Both the position numbers and the translations under genes were made by a program. This document shows positions 1 to 8,590 of a stretch of DNA of 64,000 nucleotides, one piece after another. The notes beneath the pieces were generated by a model that was given only the letters and a program-made list of their open reading frames with translations, did no database searches and had not been told where the DNA came from. Location: NCBI GenBank assembly GCA_945919075.1, contig CAMEIX010000010.1, forward strand, positions 1-64,000, read 5' to 3'. Origin of the DNA: an uncultured Lachnospiraceae bacterium. Its GTDB lineage: Bacteria; Bacillota; Clostridia; Lachnospirales; Lachnospiraceae. The first letter of the stretch is position 1. Every line of letters begins with the position of its first letter.

Positions 1-65
1 ATAAATAACTCACTGTAACTGAAGGATGAATTTACACACAAATTTGGACTTGACTCATATTTGCC

Positions 66-210
66 AAAAACGCTGAGTTTTTAGAGGTCTAAATCAGCGC
101 ATTTAGGAAAAAACAGAAAATACGCTGATATTTTAGCAATTAATGTAGGTAGGAATTTTGAAAATCCATAAATACGCTGAAAGAAAAGTGTAAAATATCA
201 GCGTTTTCAG
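66..210 (+). repeat. Dispersed 145-bp repeat, copy 1
   Basis: This stretch aligns without a gap to 40826-40970 (constant offset of 40760), at roughly 70 percent identity by hand count. Matches are concentrated in islands: CGCTGA at 71, CGCTGATATTTTA at 123, GTAGGTAGGA at 145, and TAAAATRTCAGCGTTTTC at 191. CGCTGA near 175 and TCAGCG near 198 can pair as a hairpin. It contains no ORF of note. It could be a non-autonomous mobile repeat or a structured RNA/regulatory element; the sequence does not decide. Confidence 0.65.
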
Positions 211-416
211 AGAAAAATGAATTTTGCACCTATTCTCCCCCAATGGGCATCAGCGCAAAATGATAAAATCTAAATAAATGCTCATTTGTTTGACAACTAC
301 CAGTTTATCTGACTATCGAAAAAGCTTCGCCATGAACCGGTGTAGTCTTTTCCGTCATTTTGACAGGTCAAAATTGAAATACTTAAAACCAACACATTAA
401 GTTAAGCGGGATAATG

Positions 417-451
417 AAAAAGGTACCTTCCTGTTATGGAGAGTACCTTTT
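417..451 (-). terminator. Intrinsic terminator after cvpA-like gene
   Basis: Read on the minus strand, AAAAGGTAC and GTACCTTTTT form a stem around a loop of about 17 nt and run into a T tract. It lies about 57 bp beyond the cvpA-like stop codon. Confidence 0.7.
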
Positions 452-507
452 AAACTTATATTCTAAAAATCTCAATTAGTTCCAGAACCATTTTCCCAAA
501 AGGAAGA

Positions 508-984
508 TTATTTTTTGAATACATTTCCAAGAAGTGTCTGGAGCAGGTTATGATCATACAAAACCCGAGTAAACTTATACTGTCCCGCACTTTCAATAAT
601 AATATCACCAAGAGTGCCCATTCGATCACTGAACGTGAATAAAATCCACACAATCAGAACCGTTTCCAGTACCCCAATCAGGGCACCCAGTAATTTATCT
701 GCGGAATGGATAACCGGCAGATGCGAAACAAGTTTGGCGGAGAAGAATACAATCCCCAATATTTTATGTGCAATGAGAAGAATCAGTAAAAGCAATACAG
801 CAACTATAATCTTAAAGATATCCTTCTGCATATAGTTGGTCAGAATGTTCCAGACCAGAATGGCGGCCACACACAAAAAAGCCAGTGAAATAAAAGAAAT
901 CAGTTCTTTTATCATTCCTCTGTGAATTCCTTCAGCCACCCGCCAGATAAGTAATACTGCAATAATAATCAATAACCAGTTCAT
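508..984 (-). CDS. CvpA family membrane protein
   Basis: A 158-residue, very hydrophobic protein with about four predicted membrane segments (roughly residues 3-20, 28-48, 57-77 and 100-120). The amphipathic helices and the LLGALIGVLETVLIVW stretch are typical of the CvpA (colicin V production) family. CvpA proteins are inner-membrane proteins linked to envelope homeostasis; the exact activity is not established. It is the last gene of a run LysM protein, DUF5711 protein, CvpA, starting 10 bp after the DUF5711 stop, so it is probably co-transcribed. Family assignment is by sequence character, not by a catalytic motif. Confidence 0.75.
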   Translation of the reverse strand: MNWLLIIIAVLLIWRVAEGIHRGMIKELISFISLAFLCVAAILVWNILTNYMQKDIFKIIVAVLLLLILLIAHKILGIVFFSAKLVSHLPVIHSADKLLGALIGVLETVLIVWILFTFSDRMGTLGDIIIESAGQYKFTRVLYDHNLLQTLLGNVFKK

Positions 985-994
985 ATTCTCTCCC

Positions 995-2203
995 CTACTT
1001 CAATTGGATTGTTTCCAATGAATCATCTGTAATTATAGTGTAACGGAATTTTGTCTGGGACGGCAACATCATTTTCACACTTTCCTTAAAGGCGCCATCG
1101 TATTTTAACCGGCCGTCCATGGTATAAATCAGGCAGTTCTCTTCATTATATATGATATAGTTGTCCCCGTAAAAGACGATATCGGTGTATTCCATATTAA
1201 AATCACGTTTTTTCACCAGATTACCGCTTTTGTTATAAATCTCCAGACAATATTTATTCTCTCCGCTTCGGTTTTCAAATACCAGTCCTACATAGTTTTC
1301 ATTATGAAATACGCTTCGTATGCGGGAAGCAAAGTAATACACGGAACCCAGTTCCGGCTTCTGACTACCATTATAGAACATCAGGCTTTCATCACCTACC
1401 GCAAAGGCTACGGAGTTGTTCATAAATTTCACATAGGGAATCACCGTATCCGTATAATCGTAACCGCCCACCAGATTATCGGTTTGGTTTTTTCCATATT
1501 CATCAAAATTATAAAAAGCAACTCTTGACTTGATTACGCCTTCATCCACATATATATAGGAAACCGCACACAGCAGTGCATCCGGTGATAAACACACGGA
1601 AGCCGGATAACCCGTATTTTTCATTGTGGTATGGAATTTAACAAGTTCATTACCCTTGGGGTCATAAATATTAATCCAGGTTGTCTGCGTATCTTCCAAC
1701 ACAACGGCAACAACACCGTTTGCCGCCACATTAATACTGCGGATGGGCAGGTTGGTGGTTACGGTGCCAAGCTGCTTTTCCTTGCTTTGGATATAAATGG
1801 TACGACCATTATAATCTGCAATTGCAGCAACCTCCCCGCACACAGAAACAATGGGATTCTGCATTTCGTAGGTCTGGTTCCAGATTACATTTCCTTCACC
1901 ATCCATACATCGGGCACCATCCTTGCTGAATTCCAGAATACTGTTTCCTATCGGAATACTCTCTGTCCCTGCTACTGTAATGTTATCCACATGACGTACT
2001 ACATCATAGTCGGTATATTTTTTGTTCCGGTATAAAATATAAATCATCAAAACCAGCGCCATGCAGACCACAATGACTAACAAGGCCCGGTATAAAAAAC
2101 TCAGACGATGCTTTCGGAGTTTCTCTTCAAAAGTTCCTTCATCCAAAGGCTTGACAAGTCTGAGTTTACTCTGCTTTATCTTTGATCTCTTTTTCTCATC
2201 CAT
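995..2203 (-). CDS. DUF5711 family membrane-anchored protein
   Basis: A 402-residue protein with a basic cytoplasmic N-terminus, one membrane anchor near residues 40-60, then a long extracytoplasmic part. That part consists of short beta-rich repeats (VWNQTYEMQNPIVSV, AAIADYNGRTIYI and similar), suggesting a beta-propeller as in DUF5711 proteins of Clostridia. Its function is not known. The frame is open further upstream into the LysM gene, but the ATG at 2203 is preceded by AAGGAAGAAGG at good spacing and begins a typical basic N-terminus, so I place the start there. It sits between a LysM protein and CvpA, suggesting an envelope role. Confidence 0.75.
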   Translation of the reverse strand: MDEKKRSKIKQSKLRLVKPLDEGTFEEKLRKHRLSFLYRALLVIVVCMALVLMIYILYRNKKYTDYDVVRHVDNITVAGTESIPIGNSILEFSKDGARCMDGEGNVIWNQTYEMQNPIVSVCGEVAAIADYNGRTIYIQSKEKQLGTVTTNLPIRSINVAANGVVAVVLEDTQTTWINIYDPKGNELVKFHTTMKNTGYPASVCLSPDALLCAVSYIYVDEGVIKSRVAFYNFDEYGKNQTDNLVGGYDYTDTVIPYVKFMNNSVAFAVGDESLMFYNGSQKPELGSVYYFASRIRSVFHNENYVGLVFENRSGENKYCLEIYNKSGNLVKKRDFNMEYTDIVFYGDNYIIYNEENCLIYTMDGRLKYDGAFKESVKMMLPSQTKFRYTIITDDSLETIQLK

Positions 2204-2243
2204 GGTATTCCTTCTTCCTTTTCCATAGTATAACACAGAACGG

Positions 2244-3428
2244 TTAAGGAAGTAAAATGATTTGTCCTTCTTCAATGGAATCCGCATTCTTAATATTATT
2301 CAGCCTGCACACTTCCGGAACTTTTGAGATACCGCCATATCTGCTTAAACAGATTCCGTTTAAGGTCTCGCCTTTTTTCACGGTGTATGCTATCGGCTCC
2401 GCCACCTGTTCCGAAATTACCGGCTCGTTAACCGGCTCCTCTGCTGACTGTTCATTCGCGGTTGTACTTTCCTGCTCATTCCCTTGCGAGACATCTGTTT
2501 TTGCCGGTGTTCCTTCCAGATTCGGACCGGCTTGTGTTACATCCTCTGTAACAGCAGGGCCCTGTACGGGGATACTGATTATGGTGGCCTCTTTTTCAGC
2601 AACTGCATCTTTTTTAGATTGTGCTTCTTTATTTGCTTCACCGGGCTTGTCCGGCAGTTTTTTACTGGTCAGTTCTTCCATGAGATAGCCTGCTGTATTC
2701 TTTAATTTTGCAATTTTCTCAGGACTATTGACTGTAGTAACGCCTAAAATACACAAAGAAATAAACATGGCTGCCGCAGCCGTCTTTAGTCCGCTCATAT
2801 GTCGAATTGGCTTGTTTTGGGGTTGCTTAGATGCTGTTTCTTTTCCGGATGTTTCTTTTTTCTGACTTTCCTTTGTCTCCTCCGTCTGCGCTTTGAATAC
2901 CAAAGCATTCCGGTAAGACTCTGTATTCCAATCCCCTCTGGACGGTTTAACAGATACGGTACTGTTTTCTTCCGGCTCCTCCTTTGGAAATTCTTTTTCT
3001 TCTATATAAAGCATATAGTTTAACATGCTCTCATTTTTTTCATAGAAACAGGCATACCCATTTACTTCGATGCCCTTCCCCTGCGTCGCTACAAAAAGGC
3101 TGTCCGGCAGCTCTTCCTTCACCGTACACCACGCCAGGAATTCATATTCTTCAAAATGCTCCCTGCCCTTTTGTGCAATGGCCTCTTTGTCCGCCTGGGA
3201 AAGATAGGGCCCCCGTTTTTCCAGTCCATCAATATGGGCACCACCGTACAAAAAATAATACTTTTGTCCCCCTTCCGTTTCTTTTCTTCCATATAGAGCC
3301 AGACCCATGGCTCGTCCGTCACTCCTGCGGTTCCACTTTTTTATGTAAGAAATCACATAGTCTTCAATAAAAATCTTATGTGTTTTATCCGGCTTTCCCA
3401 TCTGTACAAGATTTTTTGGCAATTCCAT
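2244..3428 (-). CDS. LysM domain membrane-anchored protein
   Basis: A 394-residue protein. The first about 150 residues form a soluble domain of unknown function. A charged low-complexity stretch follows, then one membrane segment near residue 210-230 (AAAAMFISLCILGVTTV), a long Pro/Glu/Thr-rich spacer, and a C-terminal LysM motif (AYTVKKGETLNGICLSRYGG through GQIILLP). LysM binds peptidoglycan, so the C-terminus is expected outside and the N-terminal domain inside. The ATG at 3428 follows GTGGGG; an in-frame GTG four codons upstream is an alternative. It heads the LysM-DUF5711-CvpA run. The type II topology is inferred from the single membrane segment. Confidence 0.8.
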   Translation of the reverse strand: MELPKNLVQMGKPDKTHKIFIEDYVISYIKKWNRRSDGRAMGLALYGRKETEGGQKYYFLYGGAHIDGLEKRGPYLSQADKEAIAQKGREHFEEYEFLAWCTVKEELPDSLFVATQGKGIEVNGYACFYEKNESMLNYMLYIEEKEFPKEEPEENSTVSVKPSRGDWNTESYRNALVFKAQTEETKESQKKETSGKETASKQPQNKPIRHMSGLKTAAAAMFISLCILGVTTVNSPEKIAKLKNTAGYLMEELTSKKLPDKPGEANKEAQSKKDAVAEKEATIISIPVQGPAVTEDVTQAGPNLEGTPAKTDVSQGNEQESTTANEQSAEEPVNEPVISEQVAEPIAYTVKKGETLNGICLSRYGGISKVPEVCRLNNIKNADSIEEGQIILLP

Positions 3429-3521
3429 GATAGACCCCACTTTCTGTTTTTGCGGACAGTATACACCTTACGAAATGCGGAATTGCTCAAACTTTGTTTG
3501 CTATACGCAGATTCTTTCGAC

Positions 3522-3552
3522 AAAAAAGCCTTGGCAGATTTCCTGCCAAGGC
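3522..3552 (-). terminator. Intrinsic terminator after galM
   Basis: On the minus strand GCCTTGGCAG pairs perfectly with CTGCCAAGGC around a 5-nt loop and is followed by six T residues. It lies 18 bp beyond the galM stop. Confidence 0.9.
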
Positions 3553-3569
3553 CTGACTTTTGATGGGAT

Positions 3570-4616
3570 TTATTTTGTGCCGAATTCATATATGGTGGTA
3601 TAGTCATAAATACGATCCGGTCCGAAAATGACGGAAGGGAACTGGGGCTTGTTTGCAGAGTCCGGATAGAACTGGGTTTCAAAGCAAAGGCCGCTGCGCT
3701 TTCCATACATGACGCCTCCCTTTCCTTCCTCTGTACCGATAAAGTTACCCGCATAGAACTGTATACCGGGCATATTGGTGTAGGTTTTCATGATTCTGCC
3801 GCTTACGGGAGCTTCGGCATAGGCAACCAGCTTTACACTGCCATCATAACCGTCCACCACCCAGTTGTGGTCGTAGCCGCCGGTGAGTTTGAGCTGCTCA
3901 TAATCTGCGCTAATTCTTTCTCCCACTCTGCAAGGCTTTCTGAAATCCATGGGAGTGTCCTCCACGGACGCAATTTCACCGGTAGGAATACCACCCTTAA
4001 CCACAGGAGTAAAGAAAGAGGCATTCATGGAAACAATATGATCTTCGATGGTTCCCTTGCCCTGACCCTCCAGATTGAAATAGGAATGATTGGTCATATT
4101 AAATACTGTTTTCTTATCGCTTTCCATATGATAATGAATTTCAAAACGGTTCTCTTCGGTGAGACTGTAGGTGAGTATCACTTTACGATTGCCGGGCATA
4201 CCTAAATTACCGTCCTCATCCTGTAAGCTAAAACGTACGAAGTCCTCACCGGTCTGTGCATCCCACATTCTTTTGTGGTAACCAAAATCATGATGCGTAT
4301 GTAAATTATTCACACCGTCATTGACATCCAGATGATAAGTCTTTCCATCCATTTCAAACTTTGCATCACCGGTTCTGTTTGCACAGGGACCCACAGCCGC
4401 TCCAAAGAAGCTGCCATTTGCGAAATAACGGTCGGCACTGTCAAATCCCAGTACCACATCTTCGACTTTACCGTTTCGGTCCGGCACCTTGATCTCCACG
4501 ACATTGGCACCAAAATTCATAACCTTCACACTCATACCTTTGCTGTTGGAAAGAGTGTAGGCATAGATTACTTCCCCTTTTTCGGTATTTCCGAAATTCT
4601 CTTTTAAAATGCTCAT
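3570..4616 (-). CDS. galM: Aldose 1-epimerase (galactose mutarotase)
   Basis: A 348-residue protein of the GalM family, which interconverts the alpha and beta anomers of galactose or glucose ahead of galactokinase. Visible signatures are the sugar-binding NRTGDA near residue 80, NNLHT near 103, the NHSYFNL motif with catalytic acid His177, and FETQFYPD near 313 with the catalytic base Glu. Length is normal. It is alone between terminators, apart from galK and galT at 35-38 kb, but the same cell also has a GH2 beta-galactosidase at 21.6 kb, consistent with use of beta-galactosides. Confidence 0.93.
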   Translation of the reverse strand: MSILKENFGNTEKGEVIYAYTLSNSKGMSVKVMNFGANVVEIKVPDRNGKVEDVVLGFDSADRYFANGSFFGAAVGPCANRTGDAKFEMDGKTYHLDVNDGVNNLHTHHDFGYHKRMWDAQTGEDFVRFSLQDEDGNLGMPGNRKVILTYSLTEENRFEIHYHMESDKKTVFNMTNHSYFNLEGQGKGTIEDHIVSMNASFFTPVVKGGIPTGEIASVEDTPMDFRKPCRVGERISADYEQLKLTGGYDHNWVVDGYDGSVKLVAYAEAPVSGRIMKTYTNMPGIQFYAGNFIGTEEGKGGVMYGKRSGLCFETQFYPDSANKPQFPSVIFGPDRIYDYTTIYEFGTK

Positions 4617-4668
4617 TTCTTCTCCTTAACATGTCCCTGCCGGGGACAAACATAATAATTTTGCCGGA

Positions 4669-5265
4669 TTATAATTCGATTCTGCCTTCCAAAGCACGAA
4701 GCAATGTTACTTCGTCGATATATTCCAGATCCCCGCCGACGGGAACGCCGCTCGCAATGCGGGTCACCTTAACACCGGTGGGTTTGATTAATTTGCTGAT
4801 ATACATGGCGGTGGTTTCGCCTTCCAGGCTGGAATTGGTTGCAATGATTACTTCCTCCACATCCTTTTCCAATCTGGCAATCAGCTCCTTTAATTTTATG
4901 TCGGCAGGACCTACGCCAAGCATAGGGGAAATGGCACCGTGCAGCACATGATAGACCCCTTCATACTTACCGGTCTTTTCATAGGCCGCCAGATCCCTGC
5001 TGTTTTCCACCACCATAATCTGCGCATGATTTCTGCGCGCATTTGCACAGACGGGGCACACATCCTGATCCGTCAGTGTGTAACATTCCTTGCAGTAGCG
5101 TACATTTTCCTTCGCATCCACAATGGTCTGCGCCAGACGTTTTACTTTGGCCTCCGGCATGTTAATTAAGTGAAACGCCAGTCTCTGCGCACTCTTTCCG
5201 CCGATTCCCGGAAGAGCTGCCAGTTCTTCTATCAGTTTATTGATATGTCCGCTGTACATTTCCAT
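4669..5265 (-). CDS. recR: Recombination protein RecR
   Basis: A 198-residue RecR, the DNA-binding ring protein that works with RecF/RecO in loading RecA at gaps. The order is canonical: an N-terminal helix-hairpin-helix (LPGIGGKSAQRLAFHL), a Zn finger with Cys58, Cys61, Cys70 and Cys73, a Toprim domain beginning VVENSRDL, and a C-terminal helical end. Its ATG overlaps the ybaB stop as TAATG, so translation is probably coupled. The gene order dnaX-ybaB-recR is widespread in bacteria. Confidence 0.97.
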   Translation of the reverse strand: MEMYSGHINKLIEELAALPGIGGKSAQRLAFHLINMPEAKVKRLAQTIVDAKENVRYCKECYTLTDQDVCPVCANARRNHAQIMVVENSRDLAAYEKTGKYEGVYHVLHGAISPMLGVGPADIKLKELIARLEKDVEEVIIATNSSLEGETTAMYISKLIKPTGVKVTRIASGVPVGGDLEYIDEVTLLRALEGRIEL

Positions 5266-5612
5266 TAGAAAGGAAATCCTCCGCCGAATCCGCCTGTCAT
5301 TCTGCTCATCATGGCATTATTCTCGTCCTCTGCCTGACGAAGCGCCTCATTGGCAGCGGCAACGATTAAGTCCTGTAACATCTCGATATCTTCCGGATCC
5401 ACCACTTCTTCAGCCAGTTTTACGGATACAATTTCCTTCTTACCCGTCACGGTCACTTCTACCGCACCGCCGCCTGCCTTGGCAGTAAATTCCTTTGTTT
5501 CCAGTTCTTTCTGGCCCTCTTCCATCTGACGCTGCATTCTCTGTGCCTGCTTCATCAGATTGTTCATGTTGCCGGGCATTGCACCTCCGGGAAATCCTCC
5601 ACGTTTTGCCAT
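5265..5612 (-). CDS. YbaB/EbfC family nucleoid-associated protein
   Basis: A 115-residue protein with the YbaB/EbfC core: [19 protein letters not shown] helix, the [20 protein letters not shown] strand region, and a [18 protein letters not shown] helix. Gly-rich ends ([21 protein letters not shown]) flank the core. These small dimers bind DNA and are considered nucleoid-associated. It sits between dnaX and recR as in most bacteria, with 18 bp to dnaX and a stop/start overlap with recR. Confidence 0.95.
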   Translation of the reverse strand: MAKRGGFPGGAMPGNMNNLMKQAQRMQRQMEEGQKELETKEFTAKAGGGAVEVTVTGKKEIVSVKLAEEVVDPEDIEMLQDLIVAAANEALRQAEDENNAMMSRMTGGFGGGFPF

Positions 5613-5630
5613 TTCTATTCCTCCTGAAAT

Positions 5631-7211
5631 TTAATCTTCGATTTCAATATCCATATGAATCATTTTACTGATATCCGGGAAAGTATACTCAAATTCCTGT
5701 GTGGAACCCACACTCTGGAAAACGGTTTCCACCTCTTTCCCACAGAATTCAGAAATAATATTCTGTGCACTTTCACGGTTATTTTCATGTTGTAAAAAAT
5801 AATCGGATGCAGGACCGTCCATCAGAACAATCATCAGTTTGTTGTCCCCTCCCATGGAAAGTTTTGCACCCTTTAAGTACATTTTCATGGGATTTTCCGC
5901 ATTTCCTACTATGGTGGGCCAGTTAGCCACAACCTTCTTTATATCTTCCGGAATGGCTTTGGGCATTTCCGGTTTGCTCCTTTTTTGGGGTATTTCGCCT
6001 CCTGCGGCTGTACCGGCATATAGGTTCTCTAAGTTCATACCCTCGGGCAGAATCGCAGCATTTTCCACTTTTTCCTCCACCTGACGGATACGGTCAAGAA
6101 GAGCATCCTCCTTTGTCTCCATGGCGGGTCTGCAAAGTTTAATCAATGCCATTTCAATCAGAATACGCTTCTGACCCGCATATCGAATCTGACCCGACAG
6201 TTCCGAAAAAATACGGATGTACCTAAGAATGGTATCCATTTCCGCCATCGTTGCCTCTTCCTTGAGTCTGGCAAGATTTTCAGAAGATACGTCAATCACA
6301 TCCTCTATATCATCGGTAGCCTTGGCAAGCATCAGATTCCGCAGATACCAGGTAAAATCCCCTACAAACTGGGTCAGTTCCCTGCCCTGCATGACAATTT
6401 CTTCCAACAGGGTAATACACCCCAGCACATCCGCTTTTAATATAAACCGGAAAAGCCTGCTGAATACCTCGGTATCCACGGCCCCCAGCACGTTTAACAC
6501 CATATCGTAGGTAAGTTCTTCTCCGAGATGAAAGGCTATGCACTGATCCAAAAGACTCAGCCCGTCACGCATGGAACCATCCGCAGCCTTTGCCACATAG
6601 CGCAGTGCCCGGTCCTCAATGGCTACATTTTCCGCACTCATCAGTTCCCGCATACGGTCTGCAATGGTATCAATACTGATGCGCTTAAAATCATAACGCT
6701 GGCATCTGGACAAAATCGTTACCGGAAGCATGTGCACTTCCGTAGTCGCCAAAATAAAAATCACATACGATGGTGGTTCTTCTAACGTCTTCAGCAATGC
6801 ATTAAAGGCCCCCTTGGACAGCATATGCACTTCATCGATAATATAAACCTTATATTTGCCCTCCGCCGGGGAATAGGAAACCTCATCCACAATTTCACGG
6901 ATATTGTCCACACTGTTGTTACTTGCCGCATCAATTTCAATGACATTCATGCTGGCACCTGAAGCGATGGCCTTACAGGTGGGACAGGTTCCGCAGGGAC
7001 TTCCGTCGACCGGGTTTTCACAGTTTACGGAACGGGCAAATATCTTGGCAATAGTGGTTTTGCCGGTGCCCCGGGTCCCGGTAAATAAATAAGCATGTCC
7101 GATACGATTCGCCTTTATTTGGTTTTTCAATGTTTTTACAATATGCTCCTGCCCTTTTACATCTTCAAAAACAGCCGGCCGGAACTTTCTGTAAAGTGCT
7201 GTATAAGACAT
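5631..7211 (-). CDS. dnaX: DNA polymerase III subunit gamma/tau
   Basis: A 526-residue clamp-loader ATPase. Walker A GTRGTGKTT is at residues 45-53, the Zn-binding cysteines at 64, 73, 76 and 79, Walker B VYIIDEVHML at about 121-130, and the sensor region with SRCQRYDFKR near 168. Domain III and a shorter tau-like tail follow. It assembles with the delta subunits to load the beta clamp at the replication fork. A run of six A in the coding strand (5981-5986) lies near codon 409; see findings. It starts the dnaX-ybaB-recR operon. Confidence 0.97.
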   Translation of the reverse strand: MSYTALYRKFRPAVFEDVKGQEHIVKTLKNQIKANRIGHAYLFTGTRGTGKTTIAKIFARSVNCENPVDGSPCGTCPTCKAIASGASMNVIEIDAASNNSVDNIREIVDEVSYSPAEGKYKVYIIDEVHMLSKGAFNALLKTLEEPPSYVIFILATTEVHMLPVTILSRCQRYDFKRISIDTIADRMRELMSAENVAIEDRALRYVAKAADGSMRDGLSLLDQCIAFHLGEELTYDMVLNVLGAVDTEVFSRLFRFILKADVLGCITLLEEIVMQGRELTQFVGDFTWYLRNLMLAKATDDIEDVIDVSSENLARLKEEATMAEMDTILRYIRIFSELSGQIRYAGQKRILIEMALIKLCRPAMETKEDALLDRIRQVEEKVENAAILPEGMNLENLYAGTAAGGEIPQKRSKPEMPKAIPEDIKKVVANWPTIVGNAENPMKMYLKGAKLSMGGDNKLMIVLMDGPASDYFLQHENNRESAQNIISEFCGKEVETVFQSVGSTQEFEYTFPDISKMIHMDIEIED

Positions 7212-7218
7212 TCTATTC

Positions 7219-8298
7219 CTAATCGCCGAAGCAGATGCCCAGCAATTTTCCTTCCTTTACGATACTGGAATCCGGAGAAACCATCTTTAATTTACCTGCC
7301 ACTTCTTCCAAAGGCACTTTTACGATTTCTCTGTTACGGTAACCAACCATGAAGCCGTATTCTCCATCCAGAATCAGTTTTCCTGCTTCGGAACCGAGAC
7401 GGCTTGCAAATACACGGTCATAAGGGCAGGGACTGCCGCCACGCTGTACATGACCGGGAACCGTTACACGTACTTCTCTTCCGGTCTTTTCCTGAATCTG
7501 TGCTGCCACTTCATAGGAAACGGAAGGATAAGGACGATTGCGCAGCTTTTCTTTGTAAGCCTTCTTGGAAAGCTTGGCATCTTCCTTGGAAATAGCGCCT
7601 TCTGCAACCGCAATAATGGTAAAACGGCTGCCGTTCTTGCTGCGCTTTTCGATAGCATCCACTACTTTGTCAATGTCATAGGGAATTTCCGGCAGCAAAA
7701 TAATATCTGCACCGCCTGCCATGCCGGCATTTAACGTAAGCCAGCCCACTTTATGTCCCATAACTTCCACGATAAACACACGTCCGTGGGAAGCTGCAGT
7801 GGTATGAATGCAGTCAATGGCATTGGTTGCAATATCCACTGCACTCTGGAAACCAAAGGTCATGTCGGTTCCCCATAAGTCATTGTCTATGGTCTTGGGG
7901 AGGGTCACCACATTTAAGCCCTCTTCCCGAAGCAGATTGGCAGTCTTATGCGTACCGTTACCGCCCAGAATTACCAGACAATCCAGTTTCAGTTTCTTAT
8001 AGGTCTTTTTCATGGCATCCACTTTGTTGATTCCATTTTCATCAGGTTCATGAATCAGTTTAAAAGGAGTGCGTGAAGTACCTAAAATGGTGCCGCCAAC
8101 GGTCAGGATACCGGAAAAATCAGATCCGGTGAGCATACGGTAATTCCCGTAAATCAGTCCTCTGTAACCATCCAAAAATCCGTAAATTTCCACTTTTTCT
8201 CCGCTGTTTGTAAGTGTTTTAACCACTCCGCGCATTGCTGCATTCAAAGCCTGGCAGTCTCCGCCGCTTGTTAACATTCCGATTTTAATCATGTCCAC
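7219..8298 (-). CDS. pfkA: 6-phosphofructokinase, group III-like
   Basis: A 359-residue phosphofructokinase of the PfkA superfamily, which phosphorylates fructose 6-phosphate in glycolysis. The start motif GMLTSGGDCQALNA, the PKTIDND motif (catalytic Asp138, Asp140), VEVMGHKVGW and VPGHVQRGGSP are all present. The phosphoryl-donor site is unusual: GGNG at 112-115 puts Asn where E. coli PFK has the Mg-binding Asp103, keeps Gly where PPi enzymes have Asp104, and has Lys135 where E. coli has Gly124. Gly plus Lys is known in ATP-dependent group III enzymes, so ATP use is likely but not proven. Only 7 bp separate it from dnaX. Confidence 0.9.
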   Translation of the reverse strand: MDMIKIGMLTSGGDCQALNAAMRGVVKTLTNSGEKVEIYGFLDGYRGLIYGNYRMLTGSDFSGILTVGGTILGTSRTPFKLIHEPDENGINKVDAMKKTYKKLKLDCLVILGGNGTHKTANLLREEGLNVVTLPKTIDNDLWGTDMTFGFQSAVDIATNAIDCIHTTAASHGRVFIVEVMGHKVGWLTLNAGMAGGADIILLPEIPYDIDKVVDAIEKRSKNGSRFTIIAVAEGAISKEDAKLSKKAYKEKLRNRPYPSVSYEVAAQIQEKTGREVRVTVPGHVQRGGSPCPYDRVFASRLGSEAGKLILDGEYGFMVGYRNREIVKVPLEEVAGKLKMVSPDSSIVKEGKLLGICFGD

Positions 8299-8338
8299 AC
8301 CCTCCTGTATTCTTCTCCGATATGGTAATCTGTTTTAC

Positions 8339-8368
8339 AAAAACGGTTCCACTTTTATAGCAGAACCG
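8339..8368 (-). terminator. Terminator after tRNA-Ser
   Basis: On the minus strand CGGTTC and GAACCG form a short stem followed by TTTTTG. It lies about 25 bp beyond the tRNA 3' end. The stem is short, so confidence is moderate. Confidence 0.6.
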
Positions 8369-8393
8369 CCCTTTTTGGTCTTATTGACCCAAG

Positions 8394-8479
8394 CGGAGAC
8401 GGCGGGATTCGAACCCGCGTGCCCCGGAGGGCTAACGCATTTCGAGTGCGCCCCGTTATGACCGCTTCGATACGTCTCC
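8394..8479 (-). tRNA. tRNA-Ser (CGA anticodon)
   Basis: An 86-nt class II tRNA with acceptor GGAGACG/CGTCTCC, discriminator G, T arm GCGGGTTCGAATCCCGC, and a long variable arm (CCCTCCGGGG region). The anticodon loop CTCGAAA gives CGA, reading UCG. CCA is not encoded. It stands alone between the GH16 gene and pfkA. Confidence 0.95.
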
Positions 8480-8521
8480 GAACATGTAACATTATACCAT
8501 ACTTTTGGAAAATGGCAAACA

Positions 8522-8562
8522 AAAAAGAGTGCAGCCCTAAATCCGGGCCACACTCCTTTTTT
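8522..8562 (-). terminator. Intrinsic terminator after GH16 gene
   Basis: On the minus strand GAGTGTGGCCC pairs with GGGCTGCACTC (11 pairs, two of them G-U), with a T6 tract on the 3' side. It follows the GH16 stop by about 30 bp. Confidence 0.85.
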
Positions 8563-8590
8563 GGGGATAAAATGTATCGATAAAAAGAGA

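Larger units (their letters stand above)
1..507. other. Left-edge intergenic region with repeat and terminator
   Basis: No convincing gene is seen here. The stretch holds one copy of a dispersed repeat (66-210) rich in CGCTGA and TCAGCG words, and near its right end the terminator of the cvpA-like gene. Another TCAGCG word lies near 240. The flanking sequence is A/T-rich and otherwise featureless to me. Confidence 0.7.
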
